8,597 nt of DNA, taken from Alphaproteobacteria bacterium (lineage in GTDB: Bacteria > Pseudomonadota > Alphaproteobacteria > Puniceispirillales > Puniceispirillaceae). Below the pieces are notes generated by a model that saw only the letters and a program-made list of their open reading frames with translations, did no database searches and was not told the DNA's origin. Position 1 is the stretch's first letter; each line of letters starts with the position of its first letter. The stretch spans positions 1 to 8,597 of the forward strand of contig JAACDT010000310.1 of the NCBI GenBank assembly GCA_009936885.1. The letters run 5' to 3'. Both the position numbers and the translations under genes were made by a program. Below, piece after piece: positions 1-6,157 of this stretch.

Positions 1-1190
1 GCTTTTTTTGTATCCTTGTTAGCTACAAGTTCAACGCCTGCTAATAATCCTTTGCCGCGCACCTCACCGACCAATGGGTGTGAGGCTAGCAAATTTAATC
101 CCCCTAAAAATATAGGCTCCATATTGGTAACATGCTCAACAATATTTTCATCTTCATAAATACGTAGTGTCTCGCTTGCCACTTTTGCAGAAACGGGATG
201 ACCAGAATAAGTGAAGGTAAGGCCAAACACACCAACTTCATTACTTTCGTCTGATATTGCGCCAAAAACACGCTCATTTATCATTAAGGCTGATATCGGC
301 AAATAGGCACTAGATAAACCCTTTGCGCATACTATCATATCAGGTTCAAGCTTCATGGTGGTAGTTCCAAACATATTTCCAGTTCTACCAAATGCGGTGA
401 TTACTTCATCTGCCACAAGCAAAATATCGTATTTATTCAAGATGGTTTGAATCTTATCATAATAGCTATCAGGTGGCACGATTACGCCGCCAGATCCCAT
501 GATGGGTTCCGTAAAAAAGGCCGCAATTGTGTCTGGGCCTTCGTGCTGGATAAGCTTTTCTAATTCATCAGCAAGACGGCTTGTAAAGGCATCTTCGCTC
601 TCATCTTGATGTGCATGGCGATAATAATGAGGAGGCGTTATATGCAAGAATCCATCTAGTGGCAAACCGAAAGCGGCATGATTATAATGCATGCCTGATA
701 AGCTAGCAGAAGCAATTGTGTTGCCATGGTAAGCGCGTAAATGTGATATCATTTTGCGTTTTTTGGGTTGTTTTTTGTTATTCCAATAATACCAGACAAT
801 ACGGGCAGCACTGTCATTTCCCTCTGACCCTGAGTTTGAGAACCAAATTTTTGACATTGGCACAGGGGCTATTTCCAGCAACTTTTCTGCAAGCTCTATT
901 ACTGGCTGATGGCTTTTATGATTTGTTAAATGATAATAGGGTAACTGGCTCATCTGCTTTGTTGCAGCTTTCACAAGCCGCTCCTGTCCGTAGCCAAGTG
1001 ACAGACACCAAAGCCCTGACATTCCCTCAATGTATTTTTTACCATGAATATCGGTAACCCAAATGCCATCGCCCTCTTTCATTACTAACGGGCCTTTTTC
1101 CAAATGCGCTTTAAGGTTGGTAAGCGGATGCACGATAGATGCGGTATCTCTTGCTTCATATGAATTTGGATGATTGCGTTGGTCGGTCAT
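1..1190 (-). CDS. Class III (omega-amino acid:pyruvate type) aminotransferase, 3' end cut by window edge
   Basis: This is a PLP-dependent cytosolic transaminase that would move an amino group from an amine or omega-amino acid to a keto acid such as pyruvate. The frame is open from the ATG at 1190 to base 1, giving 396 residues. Families of this kind usually run to about 450-460, so roughly the last 60 are outside. Visible motifs, in order, are SNSGSE near residue 122 (phosphate loop), AYHGNT, VADEVITAFGRTG with the PLP-ring Asp D261, CAKG with the Schiff-base lysine K290, and TYSGHPVSA. The N-terminal pattern (ARDTASIVHPLTNL, then GLWCLSLGYG) fits the SpuC/omega-transaminase branch and supports this ATG. 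Only a weak purine stretch (AAGAG) precedes the start. The gene is divergent from the sulfatase. The family is certain; the amine donor (putrescine, beta-alanine, taurine or another) cannot be read from the sequence. Confidence 0.93.
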   Translation of the reverse strand, partial: MTDQRNHPNSYEARDTASIVHPLTNLKAHLEKGPLVMKEGDGIWVTDIHGKKYIEGMSGLWCLSLGYGQERLVKAATKQMSQLPYYHLTNHKSHQPVIELAEKLLEIAPVPMSKIWFSNSGSEGNDSAARIVWYYWNNKKQPKKRKMISHLRAYHGNTIASASLSGMHYNHAAFGLPLDGFLHITPPHYYRHAHQDESEDAFTSRLADELEKLIQHEGPDTIAAFFTEPIMGSGGVIVPPDSYYDKIQTILNKYDILLVADEVITAFGRTGNMFGTTTMKLEPDMIVCAKGLSSAYLPISALMINERVFGAISDESNEVGVFGLTFTYSGHPVSAKVASETLRIYEDENIVEHVTNMEPIFLGGLNLLASHPLVGEVRGKGLLAGVELVANKDTKK

Positions 1191-1243
1191 ATTTTTTTAC
1201 TCTTAAATGTTATTGCCCGTTAATAGCTGTGTGTTTGTGACTA

Positions 1244-1253
1244 TAGCGCGCTA
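1244..1253. promoter_or_regulatory. 10-bp perfect palindrome TAGCGCGCTA
   Basis: TAGCGCGCTA is a perfect self-complementary sequence and a GC-rich core in an otherwise AT-rich gap. It lies 54 bp upstream of the aminotransferase start and overlaps the possible minus-strand TATAGT element. A repressor dimer site is conceivable, but a 10-bp palindrome can occur by chance, so this is only a candidate. Confidence 0.2.
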
Positions 1254-1354
1254 GAAGTAAAAAGAAACCAGACATTATTTTCAGTCCAAATATTCCTTTC
1301 GGTAAAGATAAATTATTTTGTGAGAATTCTTTTTTTTATTTTGGTTTTTATGGC

Positions 1355-1372
1355 ACCATTACAACCATTACA
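1355..1372 (+). repeat. 9-bp tandem repeat, 2 perfect copies (ACCATTACA)
   Basis: ACCATTACA occurs twice back to back (1355-1363 and 1364-1372) and is immediately followed by T and then AGGAG. The repeat is direct and has no interruptions. It lies in the presumed leader or promoter of the sulfatase gene. Function is unknown; it could be a regulator site or a replication-slippage duplication. Confidence 0.75.
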
Positions 1373-1373
1373 T

Positions 1374-1378
1374 AGGAG
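1374..1378 (+). promoter_or_regulatory. Orphan Shine-Dalgarno-like AGGAG in the sulfatase leader
   Basis: AGGAG is a good ribosome binding core, but no start codon sits at normal spacing after it. ATG 1380 is only 1 nt away and is followed at once by TAG. The next ATG, at 1398, is 19 nt away. The sulfatase ATG at 1445 is 66 nt away. It may load ribosomes onto the short leader frames rather than directly onto the sulfatase. Confidence 0.35.
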
Positions 1379-1394
1379 AATGTAGTTTTTACTA

Positions 1395-1441
1395 AAAATG
1401 AGTATATTACCAAAATGAGTATATTACCAAAATGAGTATAT
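1395..1441 (+). repeat. 17-bp tandem repeat, about 2.8 copies, ending 3 bp before the sulfatase start
   Basis: The unit AAAATGAGTATATTACC is present at 1395-1411 and 1412-1428, followed by a 13-bp partial copy at 1429-1441 that diverges just before the sulfatase ATG at 1445. The full copies are identical, which suggests a recent duplication or selection on the unit. A period of 17 is not a multiple of 3, so each copy puts its ATG in a different frame. The block fills the position where the sulfatase ribosome binding site should be, and no AGG-type site is seen there. Confidence 0.9.
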
Positions 1442-1443
1442 GA
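1398..1443 (+). other. Chain of three micro-ORFs (MSILPK, MSILPK, MSI) overlapping by ATGA
   Basis: ATG at 1398 reads six codons (MSILPK) to TGA at 1416-1418. That stop overlaps the next ATG at 1415, which again reads MSILPK to TGA at 1433-1435. That stop overlaps ATG 1432, which reads MSI to TGA at 1441-1443. One base later the sulfatase ATG begins at 1445. The ATGA overlaps are the usual arrangement for termination-reinitiation. The chain is a direct consequence of the 17-bp repeat, and whether it is translated is unknown. Confidence 0.4.
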
Positions 1444-1444
1444 T

Positions 1445-2956
1445 ATGAAAAAACAGCCTAATATTCTGTTTATAATGGCAGATGACCATGCCTCAAAAGC
1501 GATTAGCAGCTATGGGTGCGGTATTAATCACACGCCAAATATCGATCGCATTGCGAATGAAGGAATGCGATTTGATCACTGCTATGTTACGAATTCAATA
1601 TGTACGCCTAGTCGTGCGGCAATTCTAACGGGAACCTATAATCACGTAAATGCGGTAACGACACTCGAAACCCCGATGAATAACCGTCTGCCAAATGTTG
1701 CCAAACATTTAAAAACAGGGGGATACCAAACAGCAATTATTGGTAAATGGCACCTTGGGGAGGGAAGTGCATATGAGCCGTCAGGATTTGATTTCTGGTC
1801 TGTTCTGCCAGGCCAAGGGGATTATTTTGATCCCTTATTCATCGAGATGGGTGAAGAGCTTGTTGAGGCGGGATACGTAACAGACATTATAACCGATAAG
1901 TCGATTAATTGGCTATCACAGGCAGATAAACAAAAACCCTTTTTCTTAATGTGTCATCACAAAGCCCCTCATAGAGAATGGGAGCCGCATCCAAAAAATA
2001 GGTCGTTATTTGCAGATGATGTTGTTGTGCCGTCAACTTTTGATGATGATTATAAGAACCGTGCCCGCGCCGCAGCTGAGGCAAAAATGAGAATAAAGGA
2101 TGATTTAACCTATGATGATTTGGGTTTGGTCCAACCAGAAGGTGGTGCTGAAATAGGCGAGAAGAGCAGACTATTTAGCAGTAAAAGAAAAATACCAAAT
2201 CCAGACGATACATCAGAATTGTGCCTGATAGATAAAGATACAGGAGAGAACTTTAAATTTAACTCAAGAGAGGAACTAAGCCAGTTTAAATATCAACGAT
2301 ATATTAAGCGATATTTGCGTACTATTGCGTCCATAGATGAGAGTGTTGGAAGACTACTTGATTTTCTAGATACTCATAATTTAACAAAAGATACGCTTGT
2401 TATATATACCTCTGACCAAGGATTTTTCCTAGGAGAGCATGGATGGTTTGATAAACGATTTATGTATGAGGAGTCGCTACAGATGCCGTTTCTTGCAAAA
2501 TTTCCAAGCGAAGTTCCAGCAGGAAGCATTTGCTCGCAGATTGCGTGTAATGTGGATTTTGCGCCAACATTTCTTGATTTTGCAGGGCTTACAATTCCAA
2601 GCTATATGCAAGGTGAGAGTCTAAGGCCATTACTGAACCAAGCAGATATTCAAAATTGGCAGCAGGTGGCTTATCACCGATATTGGATGCACCGTGATCC
2701 AGACCATAACGCTTATTCGCATTATGGCATCCGTACTCAAAAATATAAATTAATCTATTGGTATAATGAGGGATTTGATCTGCCTGGAACAAATCATGGA
2801 GGAGAGGATAAAGAATGGGAGTTATTTGATTGTGAGAATGACCCGCTCGAGTTATTTAATGTCTTTAACGAACCAAATTATCACCAAATTATTTTACAAT
2901 TAATCCAAATTTTAGAGGAAAAAATGCTGGAAATAGGTGATGAGCCTGTGCATTAA
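1445..2956 (+). CDS. S1-family sulfatase (formylglycine-dependent sulfuric ester hydrolase)
   Basis: This 503-residue enzyme should hydrolyse sulfate esters, most likely on a sulfated sugar or other small organic sulfate. The alkaline-phosphatase-like fold is clear. D13-D14 are calcium ligands and C53 sits in CTPSR, to be converted to formylglycine, with R57 following. GKWHLG supplies K101 and H103, KAPH supplies H176, SDQG supplies D324 and Q325, and K337 lies in FDKRF. These match the active-site residues known in bacterial arylsulfatases. The C-terminal part (HYGIRTQKYKLIYWY onward) is the usual small subdomain. No signal peptide is visible, so it is probably cytoplasmic unless exported by another route. 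Maturation needs a formylglycine-generating enzyme, which is not in this window. A stop at 1433-1435 in this frame and no upstream ATG, GTG or TTG fix the start at 1445, even though no normal ribosome binding site precedes it. The exact substrate is undetermined. Confidence 0.94.
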   Translation: MKKQPNILFIMADDHASKAISSYGCGINHTPNIDRIANEGMRFDHCYVTNSICTPSRAAILTGTYNHVNAVTTLETPMNNRLPNVAKHLKTGGYQTAIIGKWHLGEGSAYEPSGFDFWSVLPGQGDYFDPLFIEMGEELVEAGYVTDIITDKSINWLSQADKQKPFFLMCHHKAPHREWEPHPKNRSLFADDVVVPSTFDDDYKNRARAAAEAKMRIKDDLTYDDLGLVQPEGGAEIGEKSRLFSSKRKIPNPDDTSELCLIDKDTGENFKFNSREELSQFKYQRYIKRYLRTIASIDESVGRLLDFLDTHNLTKDTLVIYTSDQGFFLGEHGWFDKRFMYEESLQMPFLAKFPSEVPAGSICSQIACNVDFAPTFLDFAGLTIPSYMQGESLRPLLNQADIQNWQQVAYHRYWMHRDPDHNAYSHYGIRTQKYKLIYWYNEGFDLPGTNHGGEDKEWELFDCENDPLELFNVFNEPNYHQIILQLIQILEEKMLEIGDEPVH

Positions 2957-2970
2957 GCCTCTGTAGGCTC
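2956..2970. terminator. Weak hairpin between convergent genes, possible bidirectional terminator
   Basis: AGCCT (2956-2960) and AGGCT (2965-2969) can pair around a 4-nt loop, right at the sulfatase stop. An alternative pairing (GGCT with AGCC, 2966-2977) overlaps it. The 66-bp gap separates two genes that converge here, so termination is expected from both sides. The stem is short and there is no strong T-run, so the call is tentative. Confidence 0.3.
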
Positions 2971-3022
2971 TTTAGCCCTTATACCCATCAGAAAACAGTC
3001 CATTCCTGCTGATTTAATCGTT

Positions 3023-4048
3023 TTATTGAATAAGAGCAGAGGACCATTCGTCAAGGAAACGTTGTCTTTTAAGTCTGTCGAGATACACTAGAAGACCCGT
3101 ATCAAGTCTAATTGGTTTGTAATGCGGGTTATCCGTTAGCACATCACTTCTAAGAGAAAGCATATCTGTTTCCTGTTCTATAAAATTTTGTCCAACATCA
3201 TTTAGAAGAAAGGTTAGAAAATCATTTGCTGAGGCTGTGTTAGTGACATTACGCGGTATAAAAACGGTTCGCAACAACATATGAGTGTAGTCCTGAAAGT
3301 AAATTACGCGTAGGTTTTTCTGAAGTCTCGAGCGTTTTTCAGCGTAAGAGCCAATGATATTGTAAGCTAGAAGAAACTCTCCTTGATTGACAGCATCAAG
3401 CATAGCCCCAGAGCAACATGATAAATGCGGAGCAAGCCCGCCCATTACTTCTGCTAACCGCCAGAAGCTATTGGATTGACGAGCATCTTGTGTTGCAAAT
3501 AAAAAACCAGCACCTGAGCTTGTTACATCATAGGTGACGATTTTCCTGCTGAAATTCGCCTGATTTGCTCTGAGAAATGATACCAGCTCTCTTCTTGTAT
3601 TTGGCAAGTCCCCCTCATTGAAGTGAGATGCTGATACAACCATTCCAATAGGCTCTAACGAGAATCCATATAGTTTATTTTGCCAATGGCTCCAATCTGG
3701 CAGGTTAACTCTCTCAAGGAAGCTAACAGGTTTAGCAAAACCGTCATTAACCAGCTTCATTTGTAGATCCATGGCAGAAGACATAATCAGATGAAAATCA
3801 TGTTCAGCGTTACTTACAGCCCGGTAAATATCAGACGAAGATGCCGTGGAATAGGTTATTGAAACTGCGGGGTTAAGGGCTGAATATGCGCGAAGCACAG
3901 GGGCAAAAACATCAATGTCTGTAGAAGATAAAATTCTTAAATCAGATACTGTTTTTGCCGCGCCATAGGAATGATTTGTCTCAATGGTTAAGGCGACTGC
4001 AACGTTTATATGCAAGATGATTAGTAAGGTACTAATAAGGTAGCGCAC
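3023..4048 (-). CDS. AfuA/PgtC-type periplasmic binding protein, likely accessory sensor of the two-component system
   Basis: This 341-residue protein begins with a signal peptide (hydrophobic residues 3-19, probable cut after AVA at 19) and continues as a type 2 periplasmic binding protein resembling the iron/phosphoglycerate AfuA-PgtC group (LRILSSTDIDVFAPVLRAY near residue 37; YDVTSSGAGFLFATQDAR near 173). It should sit in the periplasm and bind a small ligand. No ABC permease or ATPase lies beside it; it follows a sensor kinase instead. In Salmonella, PgtC works with the PgtB kinase and PgtA regulator to sense phosphoglycerate, so a sensing role fits better than transport. The start is GTG at 4048, supported by AGGAG 7 nt upstream. 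It overlaps the kinase gene by 28 bp. Adjacent cysteines C211-C212 are unusual. The ligand is unknown. Confidence 0.82.
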   Translation of the reverse strand: MRYLISTLLIILHINVAVALTIETNHSYGAAKTVSDLRILSSTDIDVFAPVLRAYSALNPAVSITYSTASSSDIYRAVSNAEHDFHLIMSSAMDLQMKLVNDGFAKPVSFLERVNLPDWSHWQNKLYGFSLEPIGMVVSASHFNEGDLPNTRRELVSFLRANQANFSRKIVTYDVTSSGAGFLFATQDARQSNSFWRLAEVMGGLAPHLSCCSGAMLDAVNQGEFLLAYNIIGSYAEKRSRLQKNLRVIYFQDYTHMLLRTVFIPRNVTNTASANDFLTFLLNDVGQNFIEQETDMLSLRSDVLTDNPHYKPIRLDTGLLVYLDRLKRQRFLDEWSSALIQ

Positions 4049-5400
4049 ACGATATCTCCTTTTGTTTTTCTTATTTCAATAGAAGCCCCAATAGCGCTTA
4101 CGGCCTCCATCACTATGCTTAGCCCTAATCCAGAGCCTATAATTTCGCCTGTTTGCTCGCCCCGTTTGAATTTTTTATATAGCTGTTTTTGATCCAAAAA
4201 CGGAGCAGAGGAATATTGGTTCTTAATAGTAAGCTGAAAATTATGTTTTGTTTTTTTGAATTCTATTATTATCGTTGTTTCGCTAAGCGCATATTTCAGC
4301 GCATTATCAAGCAGATTGCGCACTGAGGTCTCAAATAGGGTTCTATCAAGATTAACGGTTTGTGTTGGGCTTGCATCGGTTGAAAATGTCAAATCAAGAT
4401 CTCTTAAATCTGCGGCTAGTTTGAACTGCGTGACGATTTCGGATATTGCGTACAGGATTGAAAATTCCTCTGTTTCAGGGCGCTCAGCGCGATAAAGTAC
4501 CATCGCATGATCTAATAGCTGACTAGCGGAGCGGTTGGTCTGGTCAACAGATTTAATAATAGTTCTGAGGCGCTCTCTATTCTCAGGTGTTTTTGATTTT
4601 CTCAAAGCTAGTTCGCTCTCTGATTTTACAACAGATAGAGGCGTTCTGATATGATGGGCGGCCTCTGCTATGAATGTTTCTGTCTGGCGTAATGTAGAGC
4701 GAAACCGGCTTATGAATTCATTTAATGACTGGGCAAGGGGCTTTAATTCTGTTGGCACATCTGACGAGACTTTTCTTAGGTTATTTGGGCCACGCATTTT
4801 TACATCTGTTGCAAAAAGATAGATAGGTTTGATTGTAAGATTGGCTGTTAAAAAGGCAAACAAAATGGCGGTCATAAAGAAAAAGAGGGTGATTAGGACC
4901 AAGTTTGACGAAATTTTGGTGGCAATAGATTTTTGAAAATTCTGACTTTGCGCAATAATGATCCGAAGCTCATGTCGTTTATCCATTGCAAAAACAATAT
5001 TTTCTGTTGCCGCTATTCGAAGCCTCTCCCCCTTATGTTCTACATTGCTAAATTCTGGCTCTTGGATATTTCCAAACTTGTGTGGCATTGGAAAATCTGA
5101 ATATCCTGTTAGGAATTGGCCATTATCATCAATGCGATAGAATATTCTATCCTCACCTACAGCGCCAAGTAGCGAGAATGTATCATAGGGCAAGTCTACG
5201 CTAACTGAATTCTCTACCACATAAATTTTGTCAATTACCGACTGAATAGCAGCGGTAAGCAAACCATCTTGTGTTGCTGTTATGGCTTGTAACACCACGA
5301 TACGCGTGATGAGAAAAAGGCACAGTGATATGGCAAAGGCTACACAGCTAAGCTGAATTAGTAATCTATTTCTAATAGAAAGATTAAATTTTTTATTCAT
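4021..5400 (-). CDS. tctE: TctE-like sensor histidine kinase
   Basis: This 459-residue inner-membrane kinase should sense a periplasmic signal and phosphorylate the adjacent regulator. A first membrane segment (about 12-37) and a second (about 165-187) flank a periplasmic domain of the two-component sensor kinase N-terminal type seen in TctE proteins. A short HAMP-like linker follows (about 188-235). The H box is AAHHIRTPL with phospho-acceptor H249. The N box is LLDNALKYA with N366. The G2 box is GSGLGLSIV at 422-430. Between them the expected DxGxG (G1) box is not recognisable; IKNQYSSAP stands in its place. The ATG at 5400 overlaps the regulator's stop by 8 bp with no strong ribosome binding site, so translation is probably coupled. 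The symbol reflects family resemblance; the signal may not be citrate. Confidence 0.88.
   Translation of the reverse strand: MNKKFNLSIRNRLLIQLSCVAFAISLCLFLITRIVVLQAITATQDGLLTAAIQSVIDKIYVVENSVSVDLPYDTFSLLGAVGEDRIFYRIDDNGQFLTGYSDFPMPHKFGNIQEPEFSNVEHKGERLRIAATENIVFAMDKRHELRIIIAQSQNFQKSIATKISSNLVLITLFFFMTAILFAFLTANLTIKPIYLFATDVKMRGPNNLRKVSSDVPTELKPLAQSLNEFISRFRSTLRQTETFIAEAAHHIRTPLSVVKSESELALRKSKTPENRERLRTIIKSVDQTNRSASQLLDHAMVLYRAERPETEEFSILYAISEIVTQFKLAADLRDLDLTFSTDASPTQTVNLDRTLFETSVRNLLDNALKYALSETTIIIEFKKTKHNFQLTIKNQYSSAPFLDQKQLYKKFKRGEQTGEIIGSGLGLSIVMEAVSAIGASIEIRKTKGDIVCATLLVPY
4056..4060 (-). promoter_or_regulatory. Shine-Dalgarno AGGAG that fixes the GTG start of the binding protein
   Basis: On the minus strand AAAAGGAGATATC precedes the GTG at 4048 with 7 nt between AGGAG and the start. 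The site lies inside the 3' end of the kinase gene. It explains how a gene starting 28 bp before the end of its neighbour is translated, and it favours GTG 4048 over later codons. Confidence 0.75.
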
Positions 5401-6061
5401 CTTTTACCAACCGGTAGCCTATGCCCCGAACAGTCTCGATAGTAACATTGCTGCCCACAAGTTTCTTTCTTAATCTGCCTACATATACTTCGATAGCATT
5501 TTCGGTAACTTCATCAGATATCAGAAAAAGCCTGTCTGTTAGCTGTTCTTTGGAGAATAGAATTTCTGGTGAATTACAGAAAATCTCCAGCAATCGTAAT
5601 TCACGGTTTCTAAGTGGAATTTTTTCCTGTCCGAATTCGATCATAGCAGAAAGAGGGTATAGGATAATATTCCCATAACTAAGCGCTTGTTGATCCTGAC
5701 CGCTATGCCGTCTTAGAACAGCTCTGCATCTTGCTTCTAATTCAACAAATTCAAATGGTTTGATGATATAATCATCTGCGCCTATATCGAGCAAGTCTAC
5801 GCGGTCTGAAATTTCAGAACGGGCAGTCATTACAATAACAGGAATATTCTTGTTGCGCGCTCTAACAGAACGTAGAAAGACTCTGCCGTCGCCGTCAGGT
5901 AGCATTATATCCAATAAAATAATGTCAAAATGCGTGACTGAAATATAGTGAGATGCTGTGGCAAGATCATAAGCACATTCCACATGGTTATTTTCTAGTT
6001 CTAGAAATAAACGCAGGGATTTTGCTAGCTCTTGTGTATCCTCTATAATTAAAACTTTCAA
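5393..6061 (-). CDS. tctD: TctD-like OmpR-family response regulator
   Basis: This 222-residue cytoplasmic transcription factor has a receiver domain (1-115) with acidic E7-D8, phospho-acceptor D51 in LLDIMLPDGDG, T79 and K101 in IIKPF. A winged-helix DNA-binding domain (about 125-219) ends in RKKLVGSNVTIETVRGIGYR, the standard OmpR/PhoB signature. It is the first gene of the minus-strand operon, with the kinase next. It should control the divergent tctCBA genes and perhaps itself. The start is TTG at 6061: an in-frame stop at 6079-6077 leaves no upstream ATG, the N-terminus MKVLIIEDTQELA fits the family exactly, and GGAAG lies 6 nt before it. A short out-of-frame ATG (6075) ends in a TGA that overlaps this TTG. 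Confidence 0.92.
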   Translation of the reverse strand: MKVLIIEDTQELAKSLRLFLELENNHVECAYDLATASHYISVTHFDIILLDIMLPDGDGRVFLRSVRARNKNIPVIVMTARSEISDRVDLLDIGADDYIIKPFEFVELEARCRAVLRRHSGQDQQALSYGNIILYPLSAMIEFGQEKIPLRNRELRLLEIFCNSPEILFSKEQLTDRLFLISDEVTENAIEVYVGRLRKKLVGSNVTIETVRGIGYRLVKDE

Positions 6062-6073
6062 AACGCTGCTTCC

Positions 6074-6091
6074 ATGTCAGATTGATGTCAG
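6074..6091 (+). promoter_or_regulatory. Direct repeat ATGTCAG-N4-ATGTCAG, candidate response-regulator operator
   Basis: ATGTCAG occurs at 6074-6080 and again at 6085-6091, an 11-bp period or one DNA turn. OmpR/PhoB-family regulators characteristically bind direct half-sites spaced this way, and the gene for one begins 13 bp away. The two 11-bp units agree at 9 of 11 positions. That it is bound by this regulator is inference. Lying so close to the regulator's own start, it could serve autoregulation as well as tctC control. Confidence 0.45.
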
Positions 6092-6145
6092 GTTACTTTG
6101 ATTAAGTGAAAAGGTAAAGTTTTCGTCAAAAAGAATAAATGATAT

Positions 6146-6150
6146 GGAGG
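6146..6150 (+). promoter_or_regulatory. Strong Shine-Dalgarno GGAGG for tctC
   Basis: GGAGG lies 7 nt before the tctC ATG at 6158, close to ideal. It is the strongest ribosome binding site in the transporter operon, in keeping with the need for excess periplasmic receptor over membrane subunits. Confidence 0.85.
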
Positions 6151-6157
6151 ATACTAA

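Larger units (their letters stand above)
1191..1444. promoter_or_regulatory. Divergent intergenic region between aminotransferase and sulfatase
   Basis: This 254-bp AT-rich gap must hold the promoters for both neighbours, since they are transcribed away from each other. I see no RNA gene and no credible longer coding frame. Its left part has a TATAGT on the minus strand (1245-1240), a possible -10 for the aminotransferase, but no convincing -35. Its right part holds two different tandem repeats and a lone AGGAG, listed separately. I could not identify a confident sigma-70 promoter for the sulfatase. Confidence 0.6.
6062..6157. promoter_or_regulatory. Shared divergent promoter region of tctDE and tctCBA operons
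   Basis: These 96 bp separate two operons transcribed in opposite directions and must hold both promoters. The direct repeat at 6074-6091 and the tctC ribosome binding site are listed separately. The remainder is AT-rich, and I found no pair of -35 and -10 boxes good enough to name. Confidence 0.6.

Noticed and set aside
716..1057. Plus-strand open frame of 113 codons inside the aminotransferase region
   Set aside because: It lies antisense to a clear, motif-complete aminotransferase frame, and its translation shows no domain, signal or family resemblance.
1191..1444. CRISPR array or riboswitch in the intergenic gap
   Set aside because: The repeats are contiguous with no spacers, too few and too short for CRISPR, and I recognise no riboswitch consensus.
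2439..2792. Overlapping short frames on both strands inside the sulfatase
   Set aside because: They are alternative-frame shadows of conserved sulfatase sequence, with no ribosome binding site or recognisable product.
1..2956. A combined organosulfonate/taurine pathway made of the aminotransferase and sulfatase
   Set aside because: The sulfatase cleaves sulfate esters, not C-S bonds, the aminotransferase donor is unknown, and the two genes are divergent with no sulfonate transporter or sulfoacetaldehyde enzyme in view.
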